NCBI RefSeq assembly: GCF_019285515.1
Contig: NZ_CP079095.1
Span: forward strand, 2,202,501 to 2,266,500
Reading direction: 5' to 3'
Source of the DNA: Methylococcus sp. Mc7
Lineage (GTDB): Bacteria > Pseudomonadota > Gammaproteobacteria > Methylococcales > Methylococcaceae
Length of the DNA stretch: 64,000 nt
Each line of letters starts with the position of its first letter. Positions within the stretch are counted from its first letter, which is position 1. The position numbers and the translations under genes were made by a program. The notes beneath the pieces are model-generated. The model was not told the origin of the DNA. It ran no database searches and saw only the letters and a list, made by a program, of their open reading frames with translations. Shown in pieces: positions 36,824 to 45,290 of this stretch.

Positions 36824-36850
36824 AAGACTACATATAGTCTTTTTAAAGAC
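36824..36850. promoter_or_regulatory. overlapping palindromes upstream of the Phd-type antitoxin
   Basis: AAGACTA-CATA-TAGTCTT (36824-36841) overlaps GTCTTTTTAAAGAC (36837-36850). The spacing of three AGTCTT/AAGACT half sites suggests co-operative repression by the antitoxin-toxin complex. Confidence 0.5.
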
Positions 36851-36890
36851 TTCCCGCAACAGTCGATGAAACCGGACTACGCGGGTAGTG

Positions 36891-36936
36891 GGGTCAGGTC
36901 TTGCATGTAAGCATGCTGTTTTGCAAGAGCTGACCC
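36891..36936. repeat. 46-base hairpin repeat (REP/MITE-like)
   Basis: GGGTCAGGTCTTGCA and TGCAAGAGCTGACCC form 15-bp arms with one mismatch around 16 bases. It lies between the two toxin-antitoxin modules. The GGGTCAG..CTGACCC ends resemble dispersed palindromes mobilised by REP-associated transposases; no transposase is in the window. Confidence 0.55.
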
Positions 36937-36955
36937 AGCTTCTTCCTCTTCCGGA

Positions 36956-37354
36956 TCACCAAAGCGTACGCACATGCGGATAGCTGCGGATCTTGTCGTC
37001 CGCGGTCACCAGCGGCACGGCCAGCTTGCGGGCTGTTGCCACAATGATGCGATCGGCCGGATCTTTATGGAATTCACCGGGCAGTTCAATGCTCTTCACG
37101 GCGATGTCGTTATCCACCGCCATGAAGCGGACGGCTTCGATCTGGCTCACGACCGACAGCCAGTCCTCGACATCCATCGAAAGCGCTAACCGGTCTTTGG
37201 CGACCAGCATGGCGAGTTCGCAGGCGGAAATGGACGAGACGACGATCCGGCCGCCGTTCAATTCGTCCGCGATCGCTTGAGCGGCCGCCTCCGAGAGTTG
37301 CGTCCGATCTCCGGACGCCCACCAAAGCAGCGCATGCGTATCCAGTACGATCAC
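36956..37354 (-). CDS. VapC-family PIN-domain toxin
   Basis: A 132-aa PIN-domain ribonuclease: first acidic residue in MIVLDTHALLWW, further acidic residues in SACELAMLV, DPADRIIVATA and LVTADDKI, giving the quartet that binds magnesium. It begins with GTG overlapping the antitoxin stop as GTGA. Closest in layout to the VapC/FitB-like toxins paired with Phd-type antitoxins. Intact. Confidence 0.88.
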   Translation of the reverse strand: MIVLDTHALLWWASGDRTQLSEAAAQAIADELNGGRIVVSSISACELAMLVAKDRLALSMDVEDWLSVVSQIEAVRFMAVDNDIAVKSIELPGEFHKDPADRIIVATARKLAVPLVTADDKIRSYPHVRTLW

Positions 37355-37584
37355 GTCCCGGCTTCCCAGTCGTCTTCGCCCACCGGGGCGGTCGGATGAT
37401 CGTAGCGCAACACGGAACCGCGCAGCCTATCCAGCGGATCACTGGCGCGGGGCTGGTAGGGCCGCACCTCCAGCTTGGGCTGGCCGTGGTCCGTCACCAC
37501 CACCGGCTCGCCGGTGAGTTCGATTTGGCGGAAGAATTCCAAGGCTCTCGCCTTGAATTGGGACTTGGATACGTGAACGCTCAT
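37351..37584 (-). CDS. Phd-type antitoxin of the VapC toxin
   Basis: A 77-aa antitoxin, MSVHVSKSQFKARALEFFRQIELTGEPVVVTDHGQPKLEV, a short Phd/YefM-like fold in which the KARALEFFR helix and the VVVTDHGQP turn are typical. The remaining 35 residues form the toxin-binding tail. The start at 37584 is the family start; the frame is open further upstream but toward the mxaF promoter. Divergent from mxaF. Confidence 0.82.
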   Translation of the reverse strand: MSVHVSKSQFKARALEFFRQIELTGEPVVVTDHGQPKLEVRPYQPRASDPLDRLRGSVLRYDHPTAPVGEDDWEAGT

Positions 37585-37595
37585 ACTGACGCCTC

Positions 37596-37616
37596 TAGTC
37601 ATCTGACTGTAGTCAT
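37596..37616. promoter_or_regulatory. direct repeat TAGTCAT x2 upstream of the VapC module
   Basis: TAGTCAT at 37596-37602 and again at 37610-37616, 14 bases apart, 12 bases before the antitoxin start. Possible operator half sites. Confidence 0.3.
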
Positions 37617-37687
37617 ATTTTAGCCGAAGCTCATTAGATTTGCGCCGCTCGGGCGGACTCGCTCGGAACGGGAGTTTTTCCATCAAG

Positions 37688-37717
37688 CATTCGAGAGTTT
37701 TTCAAGGCTCGTTCGAG
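37688..37717. promoter_or_regulatory. direct repeat CRTTCGAG x2 in the mxaF upstream region
   Basis: CATTCGAG (37688-37695) and CGTTCGAG (37710-37717) are 22 bases apart, two helical turns, 104-133 bases before the mxaF start. Suited to a dimeric activator; no -35/-10 pair could be assigned with confidence between here and the gene. Confidence 0.3.
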
Positions 37718-37820
37718 GGGGAATTCCGTAACGCCGCTGACATGATCTGTCCCAGAATCTCCGCCGCTGTTCGTAGAGCGCCGATGCAGGGTCGGCGTCA
37801 TTCATTCTCGGAGGAGACAC

Positions 37821-39626
37821 ATGCAAATTCGCAAACTGGCAAGCGGCTTCGGCGGGTCGGTGCTGGCGATGGGCGCCATGCTGGCCACGCAATCCGCGCA
37901 CGCTAATCCGGAGCTGGACCGGTTGTCCAAGGATGACCGGAACTGGGTCATGCAGACCAAGGACTACGGTGCCACCCATTTCAGCCGGCTGACGGAAATC
38001 AACAGCCACAACGTCAAGAACTTGAAGGTGGCCTGGACCATGTCCACCGGCACCTTGCACGGCCACGAAGGTGCGCCGCTGGTGGTGGACGGTATCATGT
38101 ACATCCATACGCCGTTCCCGAACAACGTCTACGCGGTCGACCTGAACGACACCCGCAAGATCCTGTGGCAGTACAAGCCCAAGCAGAATCCGGCGGCCCG
38201 CGCCGTGGCCTGCTGCGATGTGGTCAACCGCGGCGTAGCCTATGTGCCGGCCGGCGATCACGGCCCGGCGAAGATCTTCCTCAACCAGCTCGACGGCCAC
38301 ATCGTCGCGCTCAACGCCAAGACCGGCGAAGAGATCTGGAAGATGGAAAACTCCGACATCGCCATGGGTTCCACCCTGACCGGCGCGCCGTTCGTGGTGA
38401 AGGACAAGGTGCTGGTGGGTTCGGCCGGCGCCGAACTGGGCGTGCGCGGCTACGTCACGGCCTACAACATCAAGGACGGCAAGCAGGAATGGCGGGCCTA
38501 CGCCACCGGCCCCGACGAGGACCTGCTGCTGGACAAGGAGTTCAACAAGCACAACCCGCATTACGGCCAGTTCGGCTTGGGGCTGCAGACCTGGGAGGGT
38601 GACGCCTGGAAGATCGGCGGCGGCACCAACTGGGGCTGGTACGCCTACGATCCCAAGCTGGACATGATCTATTACGGTTCCGGCAACCCGGCGCCCTGGA
38701 ACGAGACCATGCGTCCCGGCGACAACAAATGGACCATGACCATCTGGGGCCGCGACGCCGACACCGGCCGCGCCAAGTTCGGCTACCAGAAGACGCCGCA
38801 CGACGAGTGGGATTACGCCGGCGTCAACTACATGGGGCTGTCCGAGCAGGAGGTGGACGGCAAGATGACGCCGCTGCTGACCCACCCGGACCGCAACGGC
38901 CTGGTCTACACCCTCAACCGGGAAACCGGCGCCATGGTCAACGCCTTCAAGATCGACGACACCGTCAACTGGGTGAAGAAGGTCGACCTGAAGACGGGCC
39001 TGCCGATCCGCGATCCGGAATACAGCACCCGCATGGATCACAATGCCAAGGGCATCTGTCCCTCGGCCATGGGCTACCACAACCAGGGCATCGAGTCCTA
39101 CGATCCGGACAAGAAGCTGTTCTTCATGGGCGTGAACCACATCTGCATGGACTGGGAACCGTTCATGCTGCCCTACCGCGCCGGCCAGTTCTTCGTGGGG
39201 GCGACCTTGAACATGTATCCGGGACCCAAGGGCATGCTGGGCCAGGTCAAGGCCATGAACTCGGTCACCGGCAAGATGGAATGGGAAGTGCCCGAGAAGT
39301 TCGCGGTCTGGGGCGGCACCCTGGCGACCGCCGGCGATCTGGTGTTCTACGGCACCCTGGACGGTTTCATCAAGGCCCGCGACACCCGCACCGGCGAGTT
39401 GAAGTGGCAGTTCCAACTGCCTTCCGGCGTGATCGGCCATCCCATCACCTACCAGCATAACGGCAAGCAGTACGTCGCCATCTACTCCGGCGTCGGCGGC
39501 TGGCCGGGCGTGGGGCTGGTGTTCGACCTGAAGGACCCGACCGCGGGCCTGGGGGCGGTGGGCGCCTTCAAGGAACTGGCGCACTACACCCAGATGGGCG
39601 GCTCGGTGTTCGTGTTCTCGCTCTGA
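37821..39626 (+). CDS. mxaF: methanol dehydrogenase large subunit MxaF
   Basis: A 601-aa PQQ-dependent periplasmic methanol dehydrogenase alpha subunit. Signal peptide ends in ATQSAHA (about residue 27). An eight-bladed propeller with tryptophan-docking motifs follows. The vicinal disulfide ACCDVVNRG, the calcium ligands in GAELGVRGY and [15 protein letters not shown], and the catalytic aspartate in HDEWDYAG are all present. The residue two after that aspartate is alanine; XoxF lanthanide enzymes have a second aspartate there, so this is the calcium form. Oxidises methanol to formaldehyde and passes electrons to cytochrome cL. A strong GGAGGAG ribosome site precedes it. Confidence 0.98.
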   Translation: MQIRKLASGFGGSVLAMGAMLATQSAHANPELDRLSKDDRNWVMQTKDYGATHFSRLTEINSHNVKNLKVAWTMSTGTLHGHEGAPLVVDGIMYIHTPFPNNVYAVDLNDTRKILWQYKPKQNPAARAVACCDVVNRGVAYVPAGDHGPAKIFLNQLDGHIVALNAKTGEEIWKMENSDIAMGSTLTGAPFVVKDKVLVGSAGAELGVRGYVTAYNIKDGKQEWRAYATGPDEDLLLDKEFNKHNPHYGQFGLGLQTWEGDAWKIGGGTNWGWYAYDPKLDMIYYGSGNPAPWNETMRPGDNKWTMTIWGRDADTGRAKFGYQKTPHDEWDYAGVNYMGLSEQEVDGKMTPLLTHPDRNGLVYTLNRETGAMVNAFKIDDTVNWVKKVDLKTGLPIRDPEYSTRMDHNAKGICPSAMGYHNQGIESYDPDKKLFFMGVNHICMDWEPFMLPYRAGQFFVGATLNMYPGPKGMLGQVKAMNSVTGKMEWEVPEKFAVWGGTLATAGDLVFYGTLDGFIKARDTRTGELKWQFQLPSGVIGHPITYQHNGKQYVAIYSGVGGWPGVGLVFDLKDPTAGLGAVGAFKELAHYTQMGGSVFVFSL

Positions 39627-39633
39627 GTCGAAC

Positions 39634-39666
39634 GGGTGGGGGCGTGCTCCGGAAACGCTCCTACCC
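39634..39666 (+). promoter_or_regulatory. 12-bp hairpin between mxaF and mxaJ
   Basis: GGGTGGGGGCGT pairs with ACGCTCCTACCC (two G-U pairs) around nine bases, beginning eight bases after the mxaF stop. There is no T run, so it is more likely a 3' stabiliser of the mxaF message than a full terminator. Confidence 0.6.
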
Positions 39667-39688
39667 TCTGTCATTGAAAGGATAAGTC

Positions 39689-40555
39689 ATGCGAATGAAC
39701 CGTATTGCCGCCGCTGGGTTGATCGCTTCCCTCGCGGTTTCGGGCGGCGTGCAGGCAGCGAAGGGCGCGGAACCGCTCAAAATCTGCTCGGCAGAAAACG
39801 AGATGCCGTATTCGGACAAGGCCGGGGAAGGCTTCGAAAACAAGCTGGCCGACCTCATAGGCAAGGAACTGGGACGTCCGGTCGAGAACGTGTGGTGGAC
39901 CGATGCCCGCTATTTCGTCCGGGACTCCCTGGACAAGGGTTTGTGCGATGTGGTCATCGGCGTCGATACCGGCGACCCGAGGATGCTCACCAGCGCGCCT
40001 TACTACCGCTCGGGCTACGTCTTCGTCTACCGCAAGGACAAGGGTCTGAACATCAAGGACTGGAATAGCGACGCGCTGAAGACCGCGAAGCGGATCGCGT
40101 TCATGCCGGACACCCCGGCGGAAACGATGATCCGCAAGATCGGACGCTACAACGACATGTTCAACTACATGCATTCCCTGGTCGGCTTCAAGTCGCGACG
40201 CAACCAGTACGTCCGCTACGACCCGGCCAAGCTGGTGGCCGAAGTCGCCAATGGGAACGCCGAGGTCGCGGTGCTGTGGGGGCCGGCGGCGGCGCGTTAT
40301 GTCAAGGATGCGGGGTTGGCCATGACCGTCATTCCGGATGACAACGTGCGTTCCGACGGCGAGAAAGTGCCCCACCACTACTCGACTTCCGTCGGCGTGC
40401 GCAAGGGCGAGGAGGCCTTGCTCAAGCAGATCGATCAGGTCCTGGCCAAACACGGCAAGGAAGTGAACGCGGTGCTCGAGGCGGAAGGCATTCCGCTGCT
40501 GCCCATGGATGAAAAACCGGCCAGGACGGCTTCCAACGATCAAAGGAAAGGCTGA
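39689..40555 (+). CDS. mxaJ: methanol oxidation protein MxaJ
   Basis: A 288-aa periplasmic protein with signal peptide (cleavage near VQAAKG, about residue 25). It has the fold of family-3 solute-binding proteins: LKICSAENEMPYSDKAGEGFENKLADLIGKELGRPV at the start and VAEVANGNAEVAVLWGPAAARYV later. MxaJ is needed for active MxaFI, perhaps in PQQ or calcium loading or subunit assembly. It always follows mxaF in classic mxa operons. Confidence 0.95.
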   Translation: MRMNRIAAAGLIASLAVSGGVQAAKGAEPLKICSAENEMPYSDKAGEGFENKLADLIGKELGRPVENVWWTDARYFVRDSLDKGLCDVVIGVDTGDPRMLTSAPYYRSGYVFVYRKDKGLNIKDWNSDALKTAKRIAFMPDTPAETMIRKIGRYNDMFNYMHSLVGFKSRRNQYVRYDPAKLVAEVANGNAEVAVLWGPAAARYVKDAGLAMTVIPDDNVRSDGEKVPHHYSTSVGVRKGEEALLKQIDQVLAKHGKEVNAVLEAEGIPLLPMDEKPARTASNDQRKG

Positions 40556-40559
40556 AGAG

Positions 40560-41039
40560 ATGAATCTGAAGAAAGCGAGGTTCGGCGCGGCCGGTATGTG
40601 TGTCGCCGGATTGCTGTCACTGCCTGCCCAGGCCGACATCACCCTACGCCACGCCATCACCGGCGAGACGCTGGACCTGTCCTACGCCAAGGCGGGCGGC
40701 GATACCGAGGCCGTCAAGCAGTTTCTGCAGACCGGCAAGAACCCCTACAACGGCGACAAGGACGCCGTCGATAAAGGCCATAGCCTGTATCTGTCGGCCT
40801 GTTCCGGCTGCCACGGCCATGAGGCCGAAGGCAAGCTCGGGCCTGGCCTGGCGGATGACTATTGGACCTATCCCCGTGCGGCCACGGACGCGGGATTGTT
40901 CGAAATCCTGTTCGGCGGCGCCCAGGGCATGATGGGGCCGCAATACGTCAACCTCAACAACGACGAGATGCTCAAGATCATGGCCTGGATCCGCAGCCTC
41001 TACAAAGGCGATCCGGCCAAGGCCGAATGGCTGAAGTGA
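40560..41039 (+). CDS. mxaG: cytochrome cL, electron acceptor of methanol dehydrogenase
   Basis: A 159-aa periplasmic c-type cytochrome. Signal peptide ends in LPAQA (about residue 23). The haem-binding motif is CSGCH; the methionines in GGAQGMMGPQ are candidates for the sixth ligand. It takes electrons from PQQH2 of MxaFI and passes them to cytochrome cH and the oxidase. The start is at 40560, four bases after the mxaJ stop. Confidence 0.95.
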   Translation: MNLKKARFGAAGMCVAGLLSLPAQADITLRHAITGETLDLSYAKAGGDTEAVKQFLQTGKNPYNGDKDAVDKGHSLYLSACSGCHGHEAEGKLGPGLADDYWTYPRAATDAGLFEILFGGAQGMMGPQYVNLNNDEMLKIMAWIRSLYKGDPAKAEWLK

Positions 41040-41079
41040 TATCCCCCGTAATCTCCACCCCCAACAAGAGGAATTCCTC

Positions 41080-41364
41080 ATGATGCAGAAAACGAGTCTC
41101 GCATTGGCCGCGGTGGCCGCGCTGTTCGCCATGGGCGCCCAGGCCTACGACGGCACCAATTGCAAGGCGCCCGGAAACTGCTGGGAGCCCAAGCCCGGTT
41201 ATCCGGACAAGGTCGCCGGCAGCAAGTACGACCCCAAGCACGATCCGAACGAGCTCAACAAGCAGTCGGAGTCGATCAAGGCGATGGAAGCGCGCAACCA
41301 GAAGCGCGTGGAGAACTACGCCAAGACCGGCAAGTTCGTCTACAAGGTCGAAGACATCAAATGA
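41080..41364 (+). CDS. mxaI: methanol dehydrogenase small subunit MxaI
   Basis: A 94-aa precursor with signal peptide cut after MGAQA, giving a mature beta subunit of about 72 aa. It contains the family cysteine pair in TNCKAPGNCWEPKPGYP and a long, lysine-rich C-terminal helix (NKQSESIKAMEARNQKRVENYAK) that lies along MxaF. Two ATGs stand in tandem; the first is better spaced from AAGAGG. Forms the alpha2-beta2 enzyme. Confidence 0.96.
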   Translation: MMQKTSLALAAVAALFAMGAQAYDGTNCKAPGNCWEPKPGYPDKVAGSKYDPKHDPNELNKQSESIKAMEARNQKRVENYAKTGKFVYKVEDIK

Positions 41365-41430
41365 CGGTAGCGGCGTAACGGCGTCGGCATCCTAAAACCT
41401 GGCGGTGAGGGTACATCAACCCGCTGTTTG

Positions 41431-41503
41431 CCCTCATCCCCGGCCCTTCTCCCAAAGGGAGAAGGGGGTTAATCCCCTCTCCCTCTGGGAGAGGGGTGAG
41501 GGG
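41431..41503. repeat. compound palindromic repeat between mxaI and mxaR
   Basis: Two perfect 10-bp hairpins with 3-base loops stand side by side: CCCTTCTCCC/GGGAGAAGGG (41444-41466) and CCCCTCTCCC/GGGAGAGGGG (41474-41496). Outer arms CCCTCATCCCC and GGGGTGAGGGG can also pair. This CCCTCTCCC..GGGAGAGGG type is a known kind of dispersed intergenic repeat. It divides the structural genes mxaFJGI from the maturation genes mxaRSACKLD. Confidence 0.75.
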
Positions 41504-41546
41504 CTTGCTACCTCCCTTATCGAAAGCCGCCGATCGGCATTCACTT

Positions 41547-42566
41547 ATGAATCAAGACAACCCACTTGCCGACAGCCTGGAGCGCGCCAGGCGCTTCGAA
41601 GCAGGCCTGCGGCAAGTCGTGCTCGGGCAGGAGCGCCCGATCCGGCTGCTGACCCTGGCGGTGTTCGCCCGCGGCCACGCGCTGCTCGAGGGCGGCGTCG
41701 GCGTCGGCAAGACTACCTTGCTCCGCGCCGTGGCGCGCGGCATCGGCGGCGAATACGAGCGGATCGAGGGCACCATCGACCTGATGCCGAACGATCTGGT
41801 CTATTACACCTACCTGGACGAGCACGGCCGGCCGGGCGTCGCACCGGGCCCTTTGCTCAAGCACGGCGAGCAGCTCTCCATCTTTTTCTTCAATGAGATC
41901 AACCGCGCCCGGCCCCAGGTGCATTCCCTGCTGCTGCGGGTCATGGCCGAGCGCAGCGTGTCGGCGTTCAACCGCGAGTTTCGGTTTCCGCACCTGCAGG
42001 TGTTCGCGGACCGCAACCGGGTGGAGAAGGAGGAGACCTTCGAGCTGCCCGCGGCGGCGCGCGACCGCTTCATGCTCGAAATCGCCATCGAGCCGCCGAC
42101 CGATGCGGCGCATATGGACCAAATCCTGTTCGACCCGCGCTTCTACGATCCGGACCGGCTGGTCGAGTCCGCGCCGGCGGAGACGCTCTCGTTCCGCGAA
42201 CTCAACGGTATCGCCGAAGCCCTGCAAGGCGGCATCCACGTCAGCGCCCGTCTCAGGGCCTACGTGCAGGATCTGTGGCGCGCGACTCGGCGACCGGAGG
42301 ACTTCGGCATCGTTCTGCACGAGGCGGATTCCGGCGACATGATCGAGGCCGGGGCCAGTCCACGGGGCATGAGCTACCTGGTCCGCTTGGCGCGGGTACA
42401 GGCCTGGCTCAGTGGCCGGGACCGGGTCGAGCCGGAGGACGTGCAATACGTATTCGCCCCGGCGGTCGGCCACCGCATTTTCTTAAAGCCTGTCTATGAA
42501 TACCGCCGCGGCGAGCTGATCCCGGAACTGGTCGGCAAGCTGATCCGGCAGATCGCGGCGCCATGA
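41547..42566 (+). CDS. mxaR: MoxR-family AAA ATPase MxaR
   Basis: A 339-aa MoxR-type AAA+ ATPase: Walker A GGVGVGKTTLLRAVA, Walker B FFFNEINRARPQV, sensor and arginine-finger region AARDRFMLEI. With MxaS, MxaC and MxaL (von Willebrand-type partners) it is required to insert calcium and activate methanol dehydrogenase. The ATG at 41547 lies right after the repeat element; an earlier in-frame start would fall inside the repeat. Its stop overlaps mxaS (ATGA). Confidence 0.93.
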   Translation: MNQDNPLADSLERARRFEAGLRQVVLGQERPIRLLTLAVFARGHALLEGGVGVGKTTLLRAVARGIGGEYERIEGTIDLMPNDLVYYTYLDEHGRPGVAPGPLLKHGEQLSIFFFNEINRARPQVHSLLLRVMAERSVSAFNREFRFPHLQVFADRNRVEKEETFELPAAARDRFMLEIAIEPPTDAAHMDQILFDPRFYDPDRLVESAPAETLSFRELNGIAEALQGGIHVSARLRAYVQDLWRATRRPEDFGIVLHEADSGDMIEAGASPRGMSYLVRLARVQAWLSGRDRVEPEDVQYVFAPAVGHRIFLKPVYEYRRGELIPELVGKLIRQIAAP

Positions 42567-43405
42567 AGCGCAAGGAGTTCCATTACCGGCTGGCCTGGCG
42601 CACCGACGGCGTCCAGCCGGGGGCCCATCCGAGCCGGCAGGGCGGCGGCGTGCACGCCTTTCAGCGCCTGGTGCCGTTCCTGGCGCATCCCGATCCCCGC
42701 AGGCTGCATCTCCGGGCCAGCCTGGGCGACCCCGCCGGGCACTACTGGGTGCGGTTGCACGAGCAGCGGGGGCGGATCACCGTTCACGCGCTGGCCGACT
42801 TGTCCGCCTCGATGGGTTATCGCGGGCGCGCATCGAAAACGGCCGTGCTGGCGGATTTCACTGAGGGGCTTGCGCTGTCGTCGAACCGGACGGGGGATGC
42901 CATGGGTTTCGTCGGGCTGTCCGACCGCGGCGTTCCGGATTTCCTGCTGCCGCCGACCCGGCAGGTGGGGGCGGCATTAAAGCTGGCCGAGCGCTTGCGC
43001 CGTTTCCGGCCCAGGGGCGGCAGCGCGCGCGGACTGCTGCATGCCGTCCGCTATCTGCCGTCAAGCCGCGGACTGGTGTTTCTGCTGTCGGACTTCCATT
43101 TTCCCTTGGGATTCTTGAAGCAGCTCATGGAATCGCTGGCGCATCACGACGTCGTGCCGGTCGTGCTGTGGGACCCGGAGGAATCGGCGCCGGAAGCGTC
43201 CGGACTGGCGCGGATGCAGGACATGGAGAACGGCATGGAGCGGCTGATGTGGCTGCGTCCGGCCTTGCGCACCCGTTTGTCGCAGACCTTCCAGGAGCGC
43301 CGCGACCGGTTGGTGGCGATGCTGCGCGGCTTCGGCAGGGAACCGCTGTTTCTGTCCGGCGGATTCGATCCCGACGCGGTCACCCGCTATTTCCATGCAG
43401 GCTGA
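42563..43405 (+). CDS. mxaS: MxaS, DUF58 protein
   Basis: A 280-aa DUF58 protein with a von Willebrand-like core: the metal-ion motif is DLSASMGYRG near residue 76, followed by FTEGLALSSNRTGDAMGFVGLSDRG. It has no membrane helix. DUF58 proteins work with a MoxR ATPase, here MxaR, in activating methanol dehydrogenase. It starts on the mxaR stop, and its own TGA overlaps the mxaA ATG by one base. Confidence 0.92.
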   Translation: MKRKEFHYRLAWRTDGVQPGAHPSRQGGGVHAFQRLVPFLAHPDPRRLHLRASLGDPAGHYWVRLHEQRGRITVHALADLSASMGYRGRASKTAVLADFTEGLALSSNRTGDAMGFVGLSDRGVPDFLLPPTRQVGAALKLAERLRRFRPRGGSARGLLHAVRYLPSSRGLVFLLSDFHFPLGFLKQLMESLAHHDVVPVVLWDPEESAPEASGLARMQDMENGMERLMWLRPALRTRLSQTFQERRDRLVAMLRGFGREPLFLSGGFDPDAVTRYFHAG

Positions 43406-44310
43406 TGTTGCCGGTGTTCCGTCATTCGATATCTTTCCAATTGGGGCTGTGGTGCTGCCTGGCGGCTGCTGCTGAGTTGCCGCCCGGTGTGAAGGCATTC
43501 TCGTTCGACACGCCCCGCGCCTTCGGCTACGTCATCGGCGACCTCATACACCACGAAGTGCGGGTTGAAACCGATACGGGCCGGGGAATAGATGCTGCCT
43601 CCCTGCCCAAGGAAGGCTGGATCAACCGTTGGCTGATGCTGCGGCGGGCCGAAGTTCACCGCGAGGGCAAGCGCCAGACGTTGAACCTGGAATACCAGAC
43701 CTTCTATGCGCCGCTGGAAGTGAAGAACCTCACGATTCCCGGCTTCGAACTGCAATTGGCCGGCTCGGGTGAGCGGATGACGGTCCCCGACTGGACTTTT
43801 ACCACCGCGCCCATCCGGGAGCTGTCGGTGCTGCGCGCCGAAGGCCTGCCGCCGATGCGCCCGGATGCCGTGCCGGCACGGCTGCCGACTTTTGGCCTTG
43901 CCGCTGCGAGTGCCGGCTTCGGGCTCGCGGCACTGGGCGCGCTGGCCTGGTGGGCCTATCTGAGCGCCTGGCTGCCGTTCGGTTTGCGCGGCCGCCATTT
44001 CGCCGCCGCCTGCCTGGAGCTGCGGCGTCTGCGTGGACAGGGAGATAGCCGGGAGACCTTGCCGAGAGGCTTTTCCTGTCTGCACCAGGCGTTCAATCGG
44101 ACTTTGGGCGAGCCGCTGTTCATCGAAGGGCTGGACGAGTTTTTCCGCGGCCATCCGGCCTACGATCCCTTGCGCAATGAGATCCGGGATTTCTTCCTGG
44201 CTTCGTACGAAGTCTTTTTCGGGGAGGGCGCTCCGGTGCCGCCGTTCGACCTGAGGCGCATGGAGGCGCTTGCCCGCTCCTGCCAGCTTGCCGAAAGGAG
44301 GCGGCCATGA
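43405..44310 (+). CDS. mxaA: MxaA, calcium-insertion/maturation protein
   Basis: A 301-aa membrane-anchored protein. N-terminal signal segment (HSISFQLGLWCCLAAAA), periplasmic domain (about 25-160) and a membrane helix near residues 165-190 (GLAAASAGFGLAALGALAWW), then a cytoplasmic helical part with FSCLHQAFNRTLGEPLF. mxaA mutants of methylotrophs make methanol dehydrogenase without calcium. The start at 43405 gives a proper leader; the longer open frame upstream lies in mxaS. Confidence 0.9.
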   Translation: MLPVFRHSISFQLGLWCCLAAAAELPPGVKAFSFDTPRAFGYVIGDLIHHEVRVETDTGRGIDAASLPKEGWINRWLMLRRAEVHREGKRQTLNLEYQTFYAPLEVKNLTIPGFELQLAGSGERMTVPDWTFTTAPIRELSVLRAEGLPPMRPDAVPARLPTFGLAAASAGFGLAALGALAWWAYLSAWLPFGLRGRHFAAACLELRRLRGQGDSRETLPRGFSCLHQAFNRTLGEPLFIEGLDEFFRGHPAYDPLRNEIRDFFLASYEVFFGEGAPVPPFDLRRMEALARSCQLAERRRP

Positions 44311-45290
44311 CCGATTGGGCGCTGGACACGCCGCAATGGCTGTGGGGCCTGCCGCTGATACTGCTTCCATTGTGGCGGTTGCCGTTGCGGCCCGACCCGT
44401 GCTCCTGGCAGGCGCTGCTGCCCGCCGATGCCGCATCGCGTGCCGTCGACCTGAGCCTCCGCCTGGCCGGTGCCGGCGCCATCCTGGCGCTGCTGCTGGG
44501 CAGCGCCGGTCTGCACCGGCGCGAGTACACCGTCGAACGCACGGGCTACGGCGCCCACATGGTGCTGCTGCTGGACCGCAGCCGCAGCATGGACGACAGC
44601 TTCGCCGGGCGTACCCCCACGGGGGGCGAGGAATCCAAGTCCGCCGCGGCCGAGCGCCTTTTGAGCGGTTTCGTCTCGAGCGGACGCAACGATTTGGTCG
44701 GCGTCGCCGCCTTCAGCACCTCGCCTCTGTTCGTGCTGCCGCTGACCGATAACAAAGCCGCGGTGTTGGCGGCGGTCCACGCCATGAAGCTGCCGGGCCT
44801 GGCGCAGACGCATGTAAGCAAGGGGCTGGCGATGGCGCTTTCGTATTTCGGCGACGAGCCGTCCGCAGGTTCGCGCATAGTCCTGCTGGTGTCCGATGGC
44901 GCCGCCGAGGTGGACCCGGACAGCGAGCTGAAGCTGCGCCGCTGGTTCAAGGAGAAGGGCATACGGCTGTACTGGATATTCCTGCGCACCGCGGGCAGCC
45001 ACGGGATCTTCGAAACGCCGGACAATCCGGAGGACGACAATGCCCAGGCGATGCCAGAGCGCTATCTGCATCTGTTCTTCGCCAGCCTGGGCATCCCCTA
45101 CCGCGCCTATGAGGCGGAAGACGCCGACGCGCTGAAGCGCGCCATCGCCGACGTCGATCGCGAAGAGCAGCGTCCTTTGCGGTATGCCGAGCGGGTACCG
45201 CGGCGGAACCTGCAAGCCTTTTGCTATCTGGCGGCGGCGCTGGCGCTGGCCTGGCTGGTCGCGGCGAAGGGCATGGAGGTGGCGCGGTGA
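44307..45290 (+). CDS. mxaC: MxaC, von Willebrand factor A-type membrane protein
   Basis: A 327-aa protein with membrane helices near the N terminus (about 10-25 and 50-72) and at the C terminus (AFCYLAAALALAWLVAA). Between them is a VWA domain with the MIDAS motif LLLDRSRSMDDS near residue 90 and LVSDGAAEVDPDSE. Needed with MxaR, S, A, K and L for calcium insertion. Starts on the mxaA stop (ATGA) and ends in a GTGA overlap with mxaK. Confidence 0.92.
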   Translation: MTDWALDTPQWLWGLPLILLPLWRLPLRPDPCSWQALLPADAASRAVDLSLRLAGAGAILALLLGSAGLHRREYTVERTGYGAHMVLLLDRSRSMDDSFAGRTPTGGEESKSAAAERLLSGFVSSGRNDLVGVAAFSTSPLFVLPLTDNKAAVLAAVHAMKLPGLAQTHVSKGLAMALSYFGDEPSAGSRIVLLVSDGAAEVDPDSELKLRRWFKEKGIRLYWIFLRTAGSHGIFETPDNPEDDNAQAMPERYLHLFFASLGIPYRAYEAEDADALKRAIADVDREEQRPLRYAERVPRRNLQAFCYLAAALALAWLVAAKGMEVAR

